Origin: Vespula vulgaris
Lineage: Eukaryota; Arthropoda; Insecta; Hymenoptera; Vespidae
DNA: 64,000 bases
Assembly (NCBI RefSeq): GCF_905475345.1
Contig: NC_066587.1
Location: 6,939,570 to 7,003,569, forward strand
Direction of reading: 5' to 3'
A program made the position numbers and the translations under genes. The notes beneath the pieces were generated by a model, which saw only the letters and a list, made by a program, of their open reading frames with translations, did not search any database and was not told the origin of the DNA. Position 1 is the first letter of the stretch. Each line of letters opens with the position of its first letter. This document shows positions 40,201-52,258 of this stretch, one piece after another.

Positions 40201-41018
40201 CGTGTGTGAGCGTGAAAGATTTCAATATCGTTTAAAAAAAAAATTGTTATAATTTCTACGAATTTTTTTCTTCTTAGTATCATCTTTTTCCTATCGGTTG
40301 CTCTCACGTCCGGAGCCATGTTACTAGAAAGGAACGAAGGTTTATTGGAGAGAAGTTTGGTTTCTGGTAAACTTCATTATTTAAACGAGATTTAATTCCG
40401 ACTGATAAATCAAAATACTAACTAATGATTTTTCCCTAGGTGTGACTGGTCCTGAAATACTATTCGGTCAAGTGATAACACAATTTATGGTCATGACTGG
40501 ACAAACTATAATGGTATTGATCTTCACCTTCGCTGTATTCAAACTTACTTGCGAGGGTAATATCGGTTGGGTTTCATTGTTAACTATACTTACAGGATTA
40601 TGTGGAATGTGTTTTGGTATATATATATTATATATTCATTTACGATTAAAACATATATATATATATTTTTTAATTCATTTCTTCACTATTAATCTTACTT
40701 GATTTATATTTTGTAGGATTTGTTATAGCATGTTTCTGTGAGAATGAAAGAAGTGCAACTTATGTTGCAATGGGATCCTTCTTACCAATAGTTATGTTAT
40801 GTGGAATAATTTGGCCAGTCGAAGGAATGCATCCCGTTCTTAGGTATATCAGCTTCGTTTTGCCATTAACGAAGAGTACCGAATCAATGAGGACTATGTT
40901 AGCCAGAGGCTGGAATATGTCACAATCTTCAGTCTACAATGGTTTCATTGCCACTTTTATTTGGATTACTATATTCCTTACTCTCGCGATATTGTTAATT
41001 AAGTTTAAGAAGGGATAG
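37223..41018 (+). CDS. ABC transporter, insect ABCH subfamily (half-transporter), second paralogue
   Basis: Exons: 37223-37431, 38155-38425, 38530-38952, 39034-39123, 39209-39321, 39436-39821, 39909-40024, 40108-40178, 40278-40366, 40440-40616, 40717-41018. They sum to 2,247 nt, 748 aa, all junctions in phase. The start is ACCATGG directly after a CTTCAG acceptor. The N-terminal NBD has Walker A GASGCGKT (75-82), MPQEIA Q-loop, signature LSGGQQRR (174-181), Walker B LLILDEPTVG (194-203), H-loop ITTHY (His 232). A Ser/Arg-rich linker (RRRSSILSS, SRRRSIVV) may be phosphorylated. The TMD has a first segment GMMAFIIGLPVIQIVLF, an extracellular loop with several Cys and NXS/T sites, and a cluster of segments in the last three exons. 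Role as for the minus paralogue: probable lipid export, inferred from the subfamily. Unlike the paralogue its last two exons are fused (302 nt against 87+212). Confidence 0.95.
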
Positions 41019-41746
41019 TGGTATATATATATACCTGTGATATTAATTATTACTAAATATTGCTATTTATATAATAATTATTATATATCAATTAATTAGT
41101 AAATAATTAGAGAAAAAGTAATATTTTGTAATAATTAATATATATGAATCTTCAATCGAAATATATAGCATAGGGAAGAAAATAGAAAAAGTAACTATCT
41201 TTTACGTTGATAACGAATAATTTTGACAATTTTATCATAAAAGACTTCCAATTCTATCGGATATGTAGTATTTTTCAAAGTACTTGAATCATTCGATAAG
41301 AAAACATAATACCTCTACAACAAAGAAATTTAATCGCGCATATATATATATATATTTATATATATATATGTATATATATATATGTGTGTGTAGTATGTAT
41401 GTATGTATGTATATCAGGTCTCTTAGGTTTATTCACGTTATTTACTTATTACGTATTTACTAGCTATAATTAGCTTTTGTTCAACTTAATTGTATTTATT
41501 TAATTTTAGTATTTTATGCGTTTCTTTCTTTTTTTTACTCTTCCGAGATCGCAATGTTTGTACAGAATAACGATTTGGAAAGATAAACATAAAGTATTCT
41601 TTTTTTTTTGGTTTTCTTTTCTTTATTTGTCCTTATATTTTTATTTCTCAGCACTTTAATTAAATATATATCATAATTCTGATAAACAGTAAGAACTTTG
41701 CAGAAGAACAGGATTTTAGTAACAAATAATGTATGAATGATAGAAT
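41019..41746. other. Convergent intergenic region
   Basis: 728 bp between the + ABCH stop and the stop of the minus-strand gene, so it must hold both 3' UTRs. TA/GTAT tracts at about 41341-41410. No gene seen. Confidence 0.75.
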
Positions 41747-44700
41747 CTAATCTCTTTCACGAACTTCATTTAGCATCCAAGGTTTAAAAACGTGCCCATC
41801 AGCTTCTTTTGAAGCCATATAAGTGAAATATGCTCTTTTGTATGACAAGGATGGATGTTTTCGGAATTCCATAGTACTCCACATATATTGACTGTATAAT
41901 ACACGCATTTTTCGTAAACGACTGTAGAATATGGCACATTTCATAGCAATCTGTCGAAAATAAAACGAATGGATCAGGATAAAACATTCTTTTTAATTAT
42001 TATTTATTATTACGTACTTTTTTTTTCATTTCTTCAACTCGATCGAATGTTAATTTTCGAATTTCTTTCTTGGACATATCCAAGGACGGAACTATAACCC
42101 TAGGTTGTTTAACTGAATCACTCATGGCCCAAATCATATAGGTCAAGGTCATTAATTTCTCTACAAGATAAAATGTTGTTATTATATTCGATATAAGATT
42201 TATAAATTATTTAGGAAGAATTGTGTAAGAAACGTAAATAACCTTTTTCTTTTTCGGTGAAAACGAATCCTTTTCTATACATAATCCAGTTCTGAATTTG
42301 TGGCATCCGATGACAATTTGGTAATTTGGCAAAAAGAAATCCCTCTGTTGCCATTATTTTTAATTCTTTCTATAAAAAGAAAAAAGAGAGAAAAGAAGAA
42401 CATATCATTGTTATTATTTTAATTTAATTCGAATAATCAAGCAATGTCACTGTTTACTCATACTTTTATTAAGACTCCCAAATCAACATCGTTTTGATAA
42501 AGATTCTTATCTTCTTGATCTTTGTCGATCTTCGATTCTGTTATATATTTTGTTACAGATACCATTTTATTTTTATTCGTCTCTTTCTGCACTTTTTTCT
42601 CTGTTATCGTCGTTTTCTCTTGATCTGGTTGTTCAATCTTAATTGATTCCTTTTTAATTTTATTTACAACCTTCCTATTAGAATTGAAAGTTTTTTGTTC
42701 GTCTATAGATTTGCCCATATTACATTTTACCGAATCATTCAAATCATTTTCATTTTTTTCTTCTGTATTTTCATCCTTATCATCTTTCTTTCGTTTGCCA
42801 ATGCACTTTGTTTTACAACTGCGATACCATTCCTGAGATTTATTTTCGTCATCGTTAGGACCATAAATTATTCGCGCTGCTTCTTCCAAGTACTTTTCCC
42901 TACGCTTTTTTTCTTTTATCAACTCTTCATCTTGTCTAGGTAATGGTCCAGGTTGTATATTCATCGGTGACCAATGTCTATGCAAGCAAACACACGGTAT
43001 ATCTTCCTTGCTTGGTTCTGGTGTATGTATAGGTGTGGCCATGCTTAAACCTTCCACAACTGTTGTTATCGTTGGTTCCATAGCATAATTTTCTATTACA
43101 CCTGATATACAATATTGTACATCGTCTATGTACTCATCTTCGCGAGGAATTCTCTTAACATCAGATATAATCATTTTTGTGTCAGCTTTCATAGGCCTCG
43201 AAATATTCTTCACATTCGTATAGGCTTTCTTCTTGAAGTTTTTTAGTTTCTTTTGACGTTCCTTCCACTTGATCTTTTCTTCCTTATTTTCTACTAGCTT
43301 TCTCTCGTACTTACACTCGCATACAGGCTTCTTCACTTTTAATTTTCGTGGCTTCGGAGGACAGGCATATTTACTAAACTTGGCACACGTCGACCAACAA
43401 GGTACTTTGTCTTTACAACCGGCGTAATAATCCATTAGACCCTTGTCCTTTAAAGCCAAAGCCCAACGTTCCTTCGGTGTTTTCGAATCCATCAATTTTT
43501 CTCTTTCCTCGAGTAATTTCTTCGACTCTTCTATCTCATGTTCACCAACTACACCGTAAGTGTCTAGATAACTACTACAATCGCAAGATTTAATGTTATC
43601 TCGCATCTTTGATCTAAAGTCACTAGGTACTGTGTATTTTTTTAACATATTCAGAATACTGTCTTTGTGTCGATAAGTACATACTTCATAAGGTGACTCA
43701 TAAATATCATATTCGGGAATATACTCGTCGCTTCTTCTTCGACTTGCCGGTGGTGTATAATAAATAACACCGTCTATCACTCGAGCTTCACTATATTCTT
43801 CCTCTTCTTTCTTTTTCATCGTTGAATTATGCTTTAATTCAGTTTTCTTTTTACCAACTGATCCGCCAATTTGATACATCAGAATCTTTTTCTTGTTCCT
43901 ATTTTCACGACAAACACAAGGCTTTCCACCTGGTCTTACAGGAATCATCTCGATTGGAGGATCAGGTTCAGTCAAATAGCCCAAAGTCTTTTTAACAGGT
44001 ATTTCTTGTTCCGATTTCGTCCTCCAACCGCACGGACCTTTTTTCGAGATCTTTATTTCGCTAATGACTTTTTCAGAAGCTAAATCATTCTGCAAAGTAT
44101 CACCGTATTCATGTTGACAACACGATGGTGGTTCTTTTGGAAGAATAACTGGCTCCACGTCATTGAGATGGATATCAGGCGATAACATCATGCTTTTCAA
44201 TTTTTTCATTTCTTGATCGCGTAAATATTCCGATGTAAAAGCCTCGCTAACGTCTTTCGTCAATGTTCTTTTTTTCTTTGATTTCTTCTCGCTAACTTTT
44301 GAGAGTTCCTGAGGATTCGATGATCTAATTTTTATATTTTCCTTTTTCAAATCTACTGTAGGATGATTTTTCGAAATTTTTCTAAGCGTACTTTCGTTCG
44401 GATTTTTCTTATCTTCCTTTCTTGCTCCTTCCTTTAACTTTTCATCGTAAGAACTTCTTGGATTGATTTTCAAGGATTTTTCATATTTAGTCGTGGGATT
44501 ATTTGGATTGGATTCTAATTTATTTTTAACTTTCTCGCGTTTCCTTTCATTGTTATTACTTTTCTCCTTACGCCATTTTGAATTACCATTATTTTTAATA
44601 AATCTTTTTGCCATTTGCGGCAACCGTTTGTTCTTCTCTTTCATTTTTACAATTGATTTCGCATCTTGTGTACTTTTATTAGGATTATTTGTTCTTTTAG

Positions 44701-47700
44701 TTCTCTCTTTTTCTTTCTTCGAAACGAAGTTCGATCTCTTTTGCGATTGCTTCTTCGACGTTTCGGTGACGTCAAATCGTTTTTTAGTACTTTCTTCGGG
44801 TTTCTTTTTACTTTTCGTTTCTTTCTTGATCTTATCCGAATGTATTTTCGCAGACAAAACTTTATGTTTGTCCTTTAATATTTTCGATGAATTATCTTTT
44901 GATAATGTAAAAATATTAGCTTTTTTATTTTTTCTCCTCTTCAAAACTTCAAGAATCGGTTCAGATGGATCCGATCTTGGTATAGGAGTTGAAAGTTTCA
45001 AAGTTTGTTCATATTCCGCAATAGTTTCCTTGACCGATGGTGCAGTACGAAAAATATTCCATGAATCATCGTAACCATCATAATCTGGATCAGGTATAAA
45101 TTTGGTAACTTTTTTCTCAACAATCTTTTTCTCGGCTGCTATGGTTTCTGGACTGGCATGGCAAAGTCTGTCACGTCTTAGGATCCTCTCCTTTTTCACT
45201 GGAACAGGTATTTCTTCTGCTTCTTCTTCCTCCTCTTCCTCTTCTTCTTCTTCTTCCTCCTCGTCTGTTGGCCTGGCTCTTCTTGGTTGTGGTATCCTCT
45301 CACCAAAAGGTCCTTTGCAAACAGCACGTCCTGGTTTTGTTCCACATGGTGGGCCCTAAAAAACAAAACAAGATGATTCATCGATTCTACGCATTGAATT
45401 ACATCAATACATCAATACATCAATGATCAAAATTTTATTACATTCTGATTGGAAATTGAAAAGTTTTTCCGATAAAAAAAATAATCTTCAATGTACCTTC
45501 AAAATCTGTTTTCGTTCTTTTTCTAGTTCCTCCAGTTCTTCGGGAGTTAAAACGTTAAGAGTACGCCATGGACCACCACAGATATTCATACCATGTTCAT
45601 CACCGCAAGGTTGAAAATCAGCGATACTATACATTCTTTTTTTCTTCTTGGAGTAATAATCATCTTCAGTCTTTTTCTTTTCATTCTTTTTTCTTTCTAA
45701 TCGAGCAACTTCCTTGAGGAAAGGATTCAATCTACAGGATTTATCACCTGGGTAGGCTTTACAAGAATAAGCTGCAGATGCCTTAGGTCTATATTTTTTT
45801 CCTAAACATAAACCTTCTTTTTTAGTCCATGGGATGTTATCGGTACTCAATCTTGGAGTTACACCCTGATTAAACATTTGCTGAACGGCACAAGAACATG
45901 GTGGAATATTTTTAAGTGGCAATGGTTCAGAGTTTAATGAATGTGGATCGACGATTTTTGAAGGAACATGAATAGTATCTTTCGCCATACCAGTTATGTA
46001 ATATTTTTTCTCGCCTTTCTCAGTTGTTACACTATTTATAACAACATTCGTAGTGATCTTATCCTCGGAAGCAATGACATCGATCAAATTCACCATAGAT
46101 TGATTAGGTGTAGGCGCTGGTGAATGAAGTGCCATTGATCCAACGATGTATCTGTCGTTAAAAATAGATCGTTATAAATTTCATCCTCTTTATGTTTTGT
46201 CTTTAAATATTTTTTAATATTAAATTATTAAACAATTAATTATTAAAATAATTTAAAATTTTTAAGAGATGCAGAGATGCAGGTTAAAATAATTTCGAAT
46301 TATTTAATTAATAATTTAAAGATGCGGGATCAAATTTAATTTGAATTTAAAAATAGCATTTTTTATATTATTCCTCTATATCTTTGTAATTTAAAATTAT
46401 GTTATTGGCTTTTTAAATCGAATCAAAAGAAATGTTTCATTTTAATCACTTTTGTTTTCGATTGTCTTCGGCTAAAGTATCAATGACCATGTAAGGTGTC
46501 TTCATGTTTTTACGCATGATATTAGTCTTTCTGGTTTGCCTGCAAGAACAACAACTATCACAAATCGGTCCTGGAAAGACGAGTCTCATCGTAGCCTCAA
46601 CGTTTTTCAATATCTTGTTTGCTTCCTTCTCTACTTTTATAAATTCTTCGTCTGCATTATGTAGCCATTCTTGCCAATTCTTTGAAAGATTTTTTCGACC
46701 ACTCGGATAAATCTTATTGGGTCCATCGCCAAGTTTTAACACTGTGAAGAATCTTTCGTCGCTATTCGTTGGCGTAATATTAGCCACTCCTGTCATCTCA
46801 AAAGAAACAGGACACTGAGGTGGATCATCCGAGACACCACTGATAATAAAATGAGCGTCCTTTTCTCCTAGCCAAGATTTTTTATTTTCCCGAGGTGGAT
46901 TAAATGTTCCTGGACAGAAAAAGAAAATGACAAAAAAGAAAAGAGAGAGAAAGAGAGAAAGTGAGTGGAAAAAAAAGATAATTCTACAAATTTTTCGAAA
47001 GTAAAAATTTAATCAAACGTGCTCTAACGTTGTACCACAAATCTTGTATTGCACTGGATCAGTTTGGTTTTCGCTCAATCCAGAAAACGTAAAATCGAAA
47101 ACTTGATTTTCCTCGGGCGATTTAGAGACATCGGATTTATCAACACTAGGGCGTTTTTTATTAGATTCTTGAATTTTCGTACCTTCATTAGATTTTGATA
47201 CTCTTTCTGGGTGTTTCGATGGACCTAGGAATTTAATATTATTATACTTTAAATAATTACGATTGCATTGATATTTACTATCTCCTTTCTTCGTATCATC
47301 TTTGGTATTCTTGGACAGATCGTGTTTAACCATTTTATGATCTATTTCGACGTTTTGTAATTTTTCTTTGTAAGTAAATGTTGGACAATCTTTATCAGGT
47401 AAGATCACTTTTGGTATTAACATCGATTTACAATATTGTCGCCAATCGTGCAAACGATTAAAGTAAGTTACCCAATCTGGACGTGTAAAGAGTTCTTCTT
47501 TGTACGGCGAACTCGCTTTTTGTCTTGGTGGAGGCTTTATTGGAAGAGCTAGAAATTTAACAAAATTTATAAAAGAAAATGCTGAAAGAAAAAAAGAAAA
47601 AAGGAAGATAATAATATCGTTACGTTTCGGAGGGATTTTCGGCATAATAACAGAGGGCAATCTTTTATTTAATTCGATAATCGTCTCTGGTAACGTCAAG

Positions 47701-47749
47701 AAAGCAATAGCGGATAAAATGATTCTTTCGTTGCAATCATAATCGTTCT
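41747..47749 (-). CDS. Very large Cys-motif, Lys-rich protein, DUF4776-like (probable sperm/testis gene)
   Basis: Exons in frame: 47749-47624, 47548-47036, 46909-46450, 46151-45497, 45355-42464, 42369-42243, 42160-42018, 41950-41747; about 1,706 codons. The 5' end is unsettled: a short exon ending at about 47989 (ATGTATCTT before GTGAGT) would fit only with the alternative AG at 47749-47748. Features are ITPTNSDERFF, CDSCCSC, YMVIDTLAEDN followed by KQKYIVGSMALHSP, PPCSCA, QPCGDEHGMNICGGPWRTLN, PPCGTKPGRAVCKGPFGERI, GPCGWRTKSEQ, PGGKPCVCREN, a poly-Glu run, and a very basic Lys-rich part in the 2.9-kb exon. The Cys/Gly motifs resemble the insect DUF4776 type, from memory and not checked. No signal peptide or membrane segment is evident. 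Several donors are poor (GTGATT, GTACAA, GTTATT, GTACAT), yet each join keeps frame and restores a plausible motif. It lies beside THEG-repeat genes, suggesting a sperm role (inference). Confidence 0.7.
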
Positions 47750-48287
47750 CTGGAAATGAAAATTAAATTTTTAACAATCTACATTCAACTTTCGACAAAA
47801 CTCTAAGAATTTCAAAGCACAGACAATGTGATATAGAAAACCAATAGTCAGAAATCAATTGTCTAGAAAATATAGGATTTTAATTATTTTTATTTGGTAA
47901 TTGTTCACTCTCTATCATACCAAACATCAAATGTATATTGGCCATTTCTGATCATATAAAAAAATATTTCATTTTAGTACTCACAAGATACATTATTCCA
48001 TGCCATTGTATTGTTTGAAAAAGAGATTTGTAAACAAAGTTCTTTACATTGTAAAATTGAATTAAGATAGAGTACGATATTATTTATCCTACAGAAAATC
48101 AGATTTTTTTCAGAGCATTTTTGCATTCTTGTTGTTAAATAAAAAAACAAATGGTTTCCGACATGTGGTTTACTATTTCAAAGCATATACTTCTAATGTT
48201 TTTCTATTAGTCAACATGTACATGTTCAATCGACATATATAGTTTGTCGATTGAATTTAGATTTAGACTCTATATATAAATTTTATA

Positions 48288-49333
48288 TTAATAGGAGAAA
48301 TTGATGAACGAACTGTAGCCTTCTTCTTCGAAATAATTTCCAGTAAGTAATCTATAAGTTTCTCGTAGAAAATCAATCGCCTTAAAGTCACACAATCGTT
48401 GCATTTTTCTGATATTTTTTCCATCTATCTTAAAAAAGGTCGATAATACTCCTATAGCCGTAAGCGTTTTCTGAGTACGACCAGTTTCCATTTGTTTGTA
48501 ATCAGCTATTATCACATCCTCTAATATCATTAGATTTTTCATCTGATAAAGTTACGAATCATCTTTCTAATTAGAGATTCATTTTATATTATATCTGCTA
48601 TTTGTAATGAATATTGACGTTACCTGATCAATAGAGAAATCTTGATACCATCGTGGTCCAACAACACTTTTTATTTGTTTCAATTTAGATTCCACTAATA
48701 AATAAAATAAATAATATATAATAATATATATCTATTTTTCAAATATGAAATCAAAAATTAAATTCAATCGTTAGTTCCATACTTTTTTCTTTTCCAATAC
48801 GAACATTCTTGGTTGTCTCTTCAATGTTCTTATGTAATCTTTCTTCCCATATGATATCTTTGGCTAACGCGAGCTCGTCTTCTATATACCACTGGGTTGG
48901 TCCAATGATCGAAGAAATAGCAAGATTTTCAGAGTTCATTCGAGCGAACTGTAGATCTTTGTTTCTCAGCGTCGACCTTCTTGGTAACGTTTCCATGCGA
49001 TTAACATGTTGTGTGCGTAATTTTATTGCTGGAGATTCTTGTAACAAACTTATTGCGGTCAAAGAAGACGTGTAAGGTGGTTTACGTTGATCATATGTAA
49101 TCATAGAATCGATATCTTCCAAGGTACAACAAAAGTTGATAGGTTTCAAGATTTTCATCTTTTCCATCGCAGCTCTTTAAAATTCAAAAATATTATTAAT
49201 CAGGCGAAATAATATCTCTGTGAATGTGATCTGCATTTTAAATTTACTTTCTTCGGCGCATCAATAATCGAAAATTTGAATCCTTGGACTTTATAGACAT
49301 TCGAGACATTTTGAAGCTTGTGCGACGATCCAT
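48288..49333 (-). CDS. Uncharacterised 267-aa protein
   Basis: Four exons: 49333-49248, 49174-48783, 48694-48624, 48542-48288; 804 nt, 267 aa, all phases agree. Starts MDRRTSFKMSRMSIKSK (basic), then MEKMKILKPINFCCTLEDID, a central VVGPRWYQDF segment, and a C-terminal part MKNLMILEDVIIADYKQME. I do not recognise the family. It has no signal peptide, membrane segment or repeat, and is probably cytoplasmic and partly helical. An echo inside it, IIGPTQWYIEDELALAKDI and VVGPRWYQDF, hints at a short internal duplication. It is 540 bp upstream of the large Cys-motif gene on the same strand and in the sperm-type cluster, so a germline role is possible but unproven. The second donor (GTATGG) is weaker than the others. 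Confidence 0.75.
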
Positions 49334-50284
49334 TTTTACAGAGAATTTTGAAAAGTTTGCTTATTAATTTTGAAAATCCATTTTTGATGAAAGAAATTCC
49401 TTTTTTTTTTGTTTGGTTATATTTATCTTATACTGTAAAATTTAGACGTGTGTGGCAGTTGTTGTGCTGAGAATTGTGAAGTGTTTAGTCTGTCAGAGTT
49501 CAGATTATATTATTCCATTGTTTTACTCTAATCGAACATGTTTATTTTCATTTATTAATACATATATATATATAATTTCCTATTACAATCATTGATAAAT
49601 TATAAAGTGCCCTGTTTATTGATTATTGTAAATCATCGTTATTGATATTATCTTTCTTATTATTACTATAGAATTAGAAAAATATTCATGTATATAGAAG
49701 TAGAAAAAATGCTAGAAATATTATTTATTTATAAGATAGAAACGTAATAGAGAAGTATAAGCGATATGAGCAAAATATGAACGAGGATATATGAAAGAGA
49801 GAAATGAATATACATACACTTGAGGAGATTAGAAGCGTTCTAAAAAATATACTTGAGTAAAGAAAATGATAATGAGCGAGCGAAAAAAAGAAATGATAAC
49901 CAATATAAAGATTAGTTATAAATACGTAAAGTAGTGCGTAAAATATACATAAGTGTAGAGAACAGAATAAATCAAAATAGAAAACAGAGCAGAATAAAAA
50001 TCAGAGTAGATCAGAGTAGTTAAATTTTATCGAGTATCGAGTGTCAAGCGAATGTATAAACGAGAAGTTTGTATATCTCAAGAAACAATAGAGAAACTGT
50101 TTATATCTTTATTTTAACAAAAGCATTTATTGTTTTCCAAATACTCCGGCCTAAACTTATTACTTTACATTACAAAACAACGATAGTAACTTATAAAAAT
50201 ATTACGTTTTATTACTTTCTTTTTGATAATTTTACAGTAGTTTACAAATTCATATCTACAAATGTTATTTACGATACAATGAAA
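49334..50284. other. Intergenic, no gene seen
   Basis: AT-rich, includes the 5' flank of the 267-aa gene and the 3' flank of the minus THEG gene. AGAGAATAGAGCAGAATAAA-like purine repeats occur around 49950-50040. Confidence 0.6.
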
Positions 50285-51133
50285 TTATGGAGTAACGCTA
50301 TTACGTGGTTCACCGAAAGAATTCTCTACATATTTTGGTTTAGCGAGTAATTTAGTTCGGAGGGAACAAATAGCCTTCAAAGCAGATGGTCTTACTTTAA
50401 AAGGATCTCGTACATCTTTCGAAAAATCGTTCAAAGTAGTTAAATTTTTTGGTAGCGCTAATTCCATTACTCTTTTCGACACTATAAAAAATCAATTCTC
50501 TTATATCAACTAAGTGAATTAATTCGTTCGATTGAAAATATATAAAAGGAAACCTGTCGGAGGTGAAGTCCGTTTTTTCGTTTTTCTAGACGTAACCGAA
50601 TTCCATTCTTGTTTTGATGATTGCGTAATGATTTTGGGTTGAGATAATCGTTGAACTCGTTTCATATGTTTCATTACTTTTTTTATATTCTTATTGCGTT
50701 TCTTCTATCGTTTAAAAAACTATGAAACCGTCTCGTTTCATATTAATCACGAAATCACGTTTTAATGCTATCATGAATGAAATTGTAGTGCAGTATATTC
50801 TTTTTTTTTTTATTTTAGAAGATTAATAAGATTAGAGCAAAAGCAATAAAATATTTTAATATTATTCAATATAAGATGAAAATTAGAAAAATTATTATTT
50901 GCTGTGATCGCAAATAACATTTAATAATATTAAAACAAAATTTTTCACTCATGACAGTTCTTAACAGATAATATAATTATGTTTAAAATTACTTTAGAAA
51001 ACGAAGACTTCATTCTCTTCTTCTTTTTATTTTTTACTATTTTTTCAGCAGATGATTCTTTTTCCGAATATATATTTATCACTTTTCTAGGTAAGCACCA
51101 ACATGATTTAAGAGATTTTCTTTGTTTCCACAT
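50285..51133 (-). CDS. THEG-repeat protein (sperm microtubule-associated type), 162 aa
   Basis: Three exons: 51133-50993, 50704-50554, 50481-50285; 489 nt, 162 aa, phases agree. THEG repeats are short Arg...Leu-Ala-x-Pro-Lys units. Here I see RVQRLSQPK, RVMELALPK and RTKLLAKPK, with SRKTKKR and RDPFKVRPSALKA between them; RKSLKSCWCLPRK near the N-terminus may be a degenerate unit. In mammals THEG/SPMAP2 is made in spermatids and binds sperm tail microtubules (family knowledge). The second donor, GTTTCC, is very weak, but the join gives VSKRVMELALPK in frame. The gene is short against mammalian THEG (about 380 aa). The start is the first ATG of exon 1. It is divergent from the next THEG gene. 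Confidence 0.75.
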
Positions 51134-51311
51134 TTGATAATTATTTTAATCTATCAGAATCAACGTAGGAAATCGTATTAAAGTAAATGATAGAATAACT
51201 TAATTGATTTTGAAGGCGATACCACATACGTGGTATCTAAATTCACAGATAAAAATTTTACAGACCATGTGTCATAACCATGAAGTATGTACTGCATTAT
51301 GTGAATAAAGA
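51134..51311. promoter_or_regulatory. Short divergent intergenic/promoter region between two THEG genes
   Basis: Only about 180 bp separate the minus THEG start codon from the open frame of the plus THEG gene, so a shared bidirectional promoter is likely. No clear TATA box was found. Boundaries depend on the unresolved first exon of the plus gene. Confidence 0.35.
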
Positions 51312-52258
51312 GTGAATACTGTTAAAGAAGACGATATTAATTTGTTTCAATCAAATCTATCTCTCCATCTTCACTCTCAACATTCAAATTTAACCCTAAC
51401 ACAAACTCCAAAATTTACAAGTCTCGCAACCTACACTTCTAAACAAGAAAAAACTTTTTTTGAATTTAACACGAGCCCATTAAAAAGACAAATAGGATTA
51501 GACATGAGTAGTGATCATTCCTCCCAAAAGATACCAAGATACGAAAAGTTAGCAAAACCGAAATTAAAAATCGATAGGATTAGCAACGTTAATCCTTACA
51601 AAGTATGTATACGTATTTTATATATGTATATACGTATGTATAAGAAAAAAAAAAAACAGGAAAAAAAGAAACCAATAGAAAGAGAAAAAATAAAAGGGAT
51701 CATAAATGAGGTATATGATATTTCAGATAAAACCTTCAGCCTTGTCTTATCAGATAACGGACACATTGAACAAACTTGCTCAACCTAAACGAAAACCCGA
51801 AATAAATATTTACGATTATCCTAGTTCTTCAACGAGAACGATTAACACCTCACCTCAAAGCACAGGTTTTCTTTTAAACTTTCATTTTGTTATTTCGAAT
51901 GATATTTCGAATAATTCGTGAAAAATGCGAGATATATCATTTAAACAGATAAACTGGATTCTCATTCCTTTTTCTTCTCTTAGAAAAATCGATGAAAAGG
52001 AAGTTGATAAACAGTAGCGAAGAATCAAGAAATATCGAGGATCTTGGAAAGAAAAAAAATCTTTTAGATTCTTATGCTCGTATAACTGCAACGAGAAACA
52101 GACGGTGTCCAAAACGTTTGAGAGATTTAGCTAAACCCAAGAGGAATTCCATCGGTAACGAGAATGCTTATGGAAATTTTGATAAAAACTATTACAACAC
52201 AGTAAAAGTCTTCGCTCCAAAAATGAATACAACTTTTGGGAGTCAACAAAAGAGATAG
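51312..52258 (+). CDS. THEG-repeat protein (sperm microtubule-associated type)
   Basis: Exons 51312(or upstream)-51602, 51727-51865, 51984-52258; phases agree and the stop is at 52256-52258. THEG units: RYEKLAKPK, TLNKLAQPK and RLRDLAKPK, one per exon. The first in-frame ATG is 51504 (MSSDHSSQKIP), giving 170 aa. The 64 open codons before it may be coding if an upstream exon supplies the start; I could not fix this. The second donor is the weak GTTTTC, but splicing to AAAAATCGATG restores frame. Basic and hydrophilic, with no signal peptide or membrane segment. Probable sperm flagellar microtubule protein by family (inference). Confidence 0.72.

Noticed and set aside
44463..45074. 203-codon Phe/Leu-rich frame on +
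   Set aside because: Antisense shadow of the Lys/Glu-rich 2.9-kb exon on -.
47990..48030. First exon starting MAWNNVS for the large minus gene
   Set aside because: Its strong donor (T|GTGAGT) is in phase 1 and joining to AG 47749-47748 makes a TAG stop. Only another frame or the alternative AG works, so the 5' end is left open.
51268..51312. Upstream start ATG near 51280 with a GTATGT donor for the plus THEG gene
   Set aside because: The implied intron to the acceptor at 51310 would be under 30 nt, too short.
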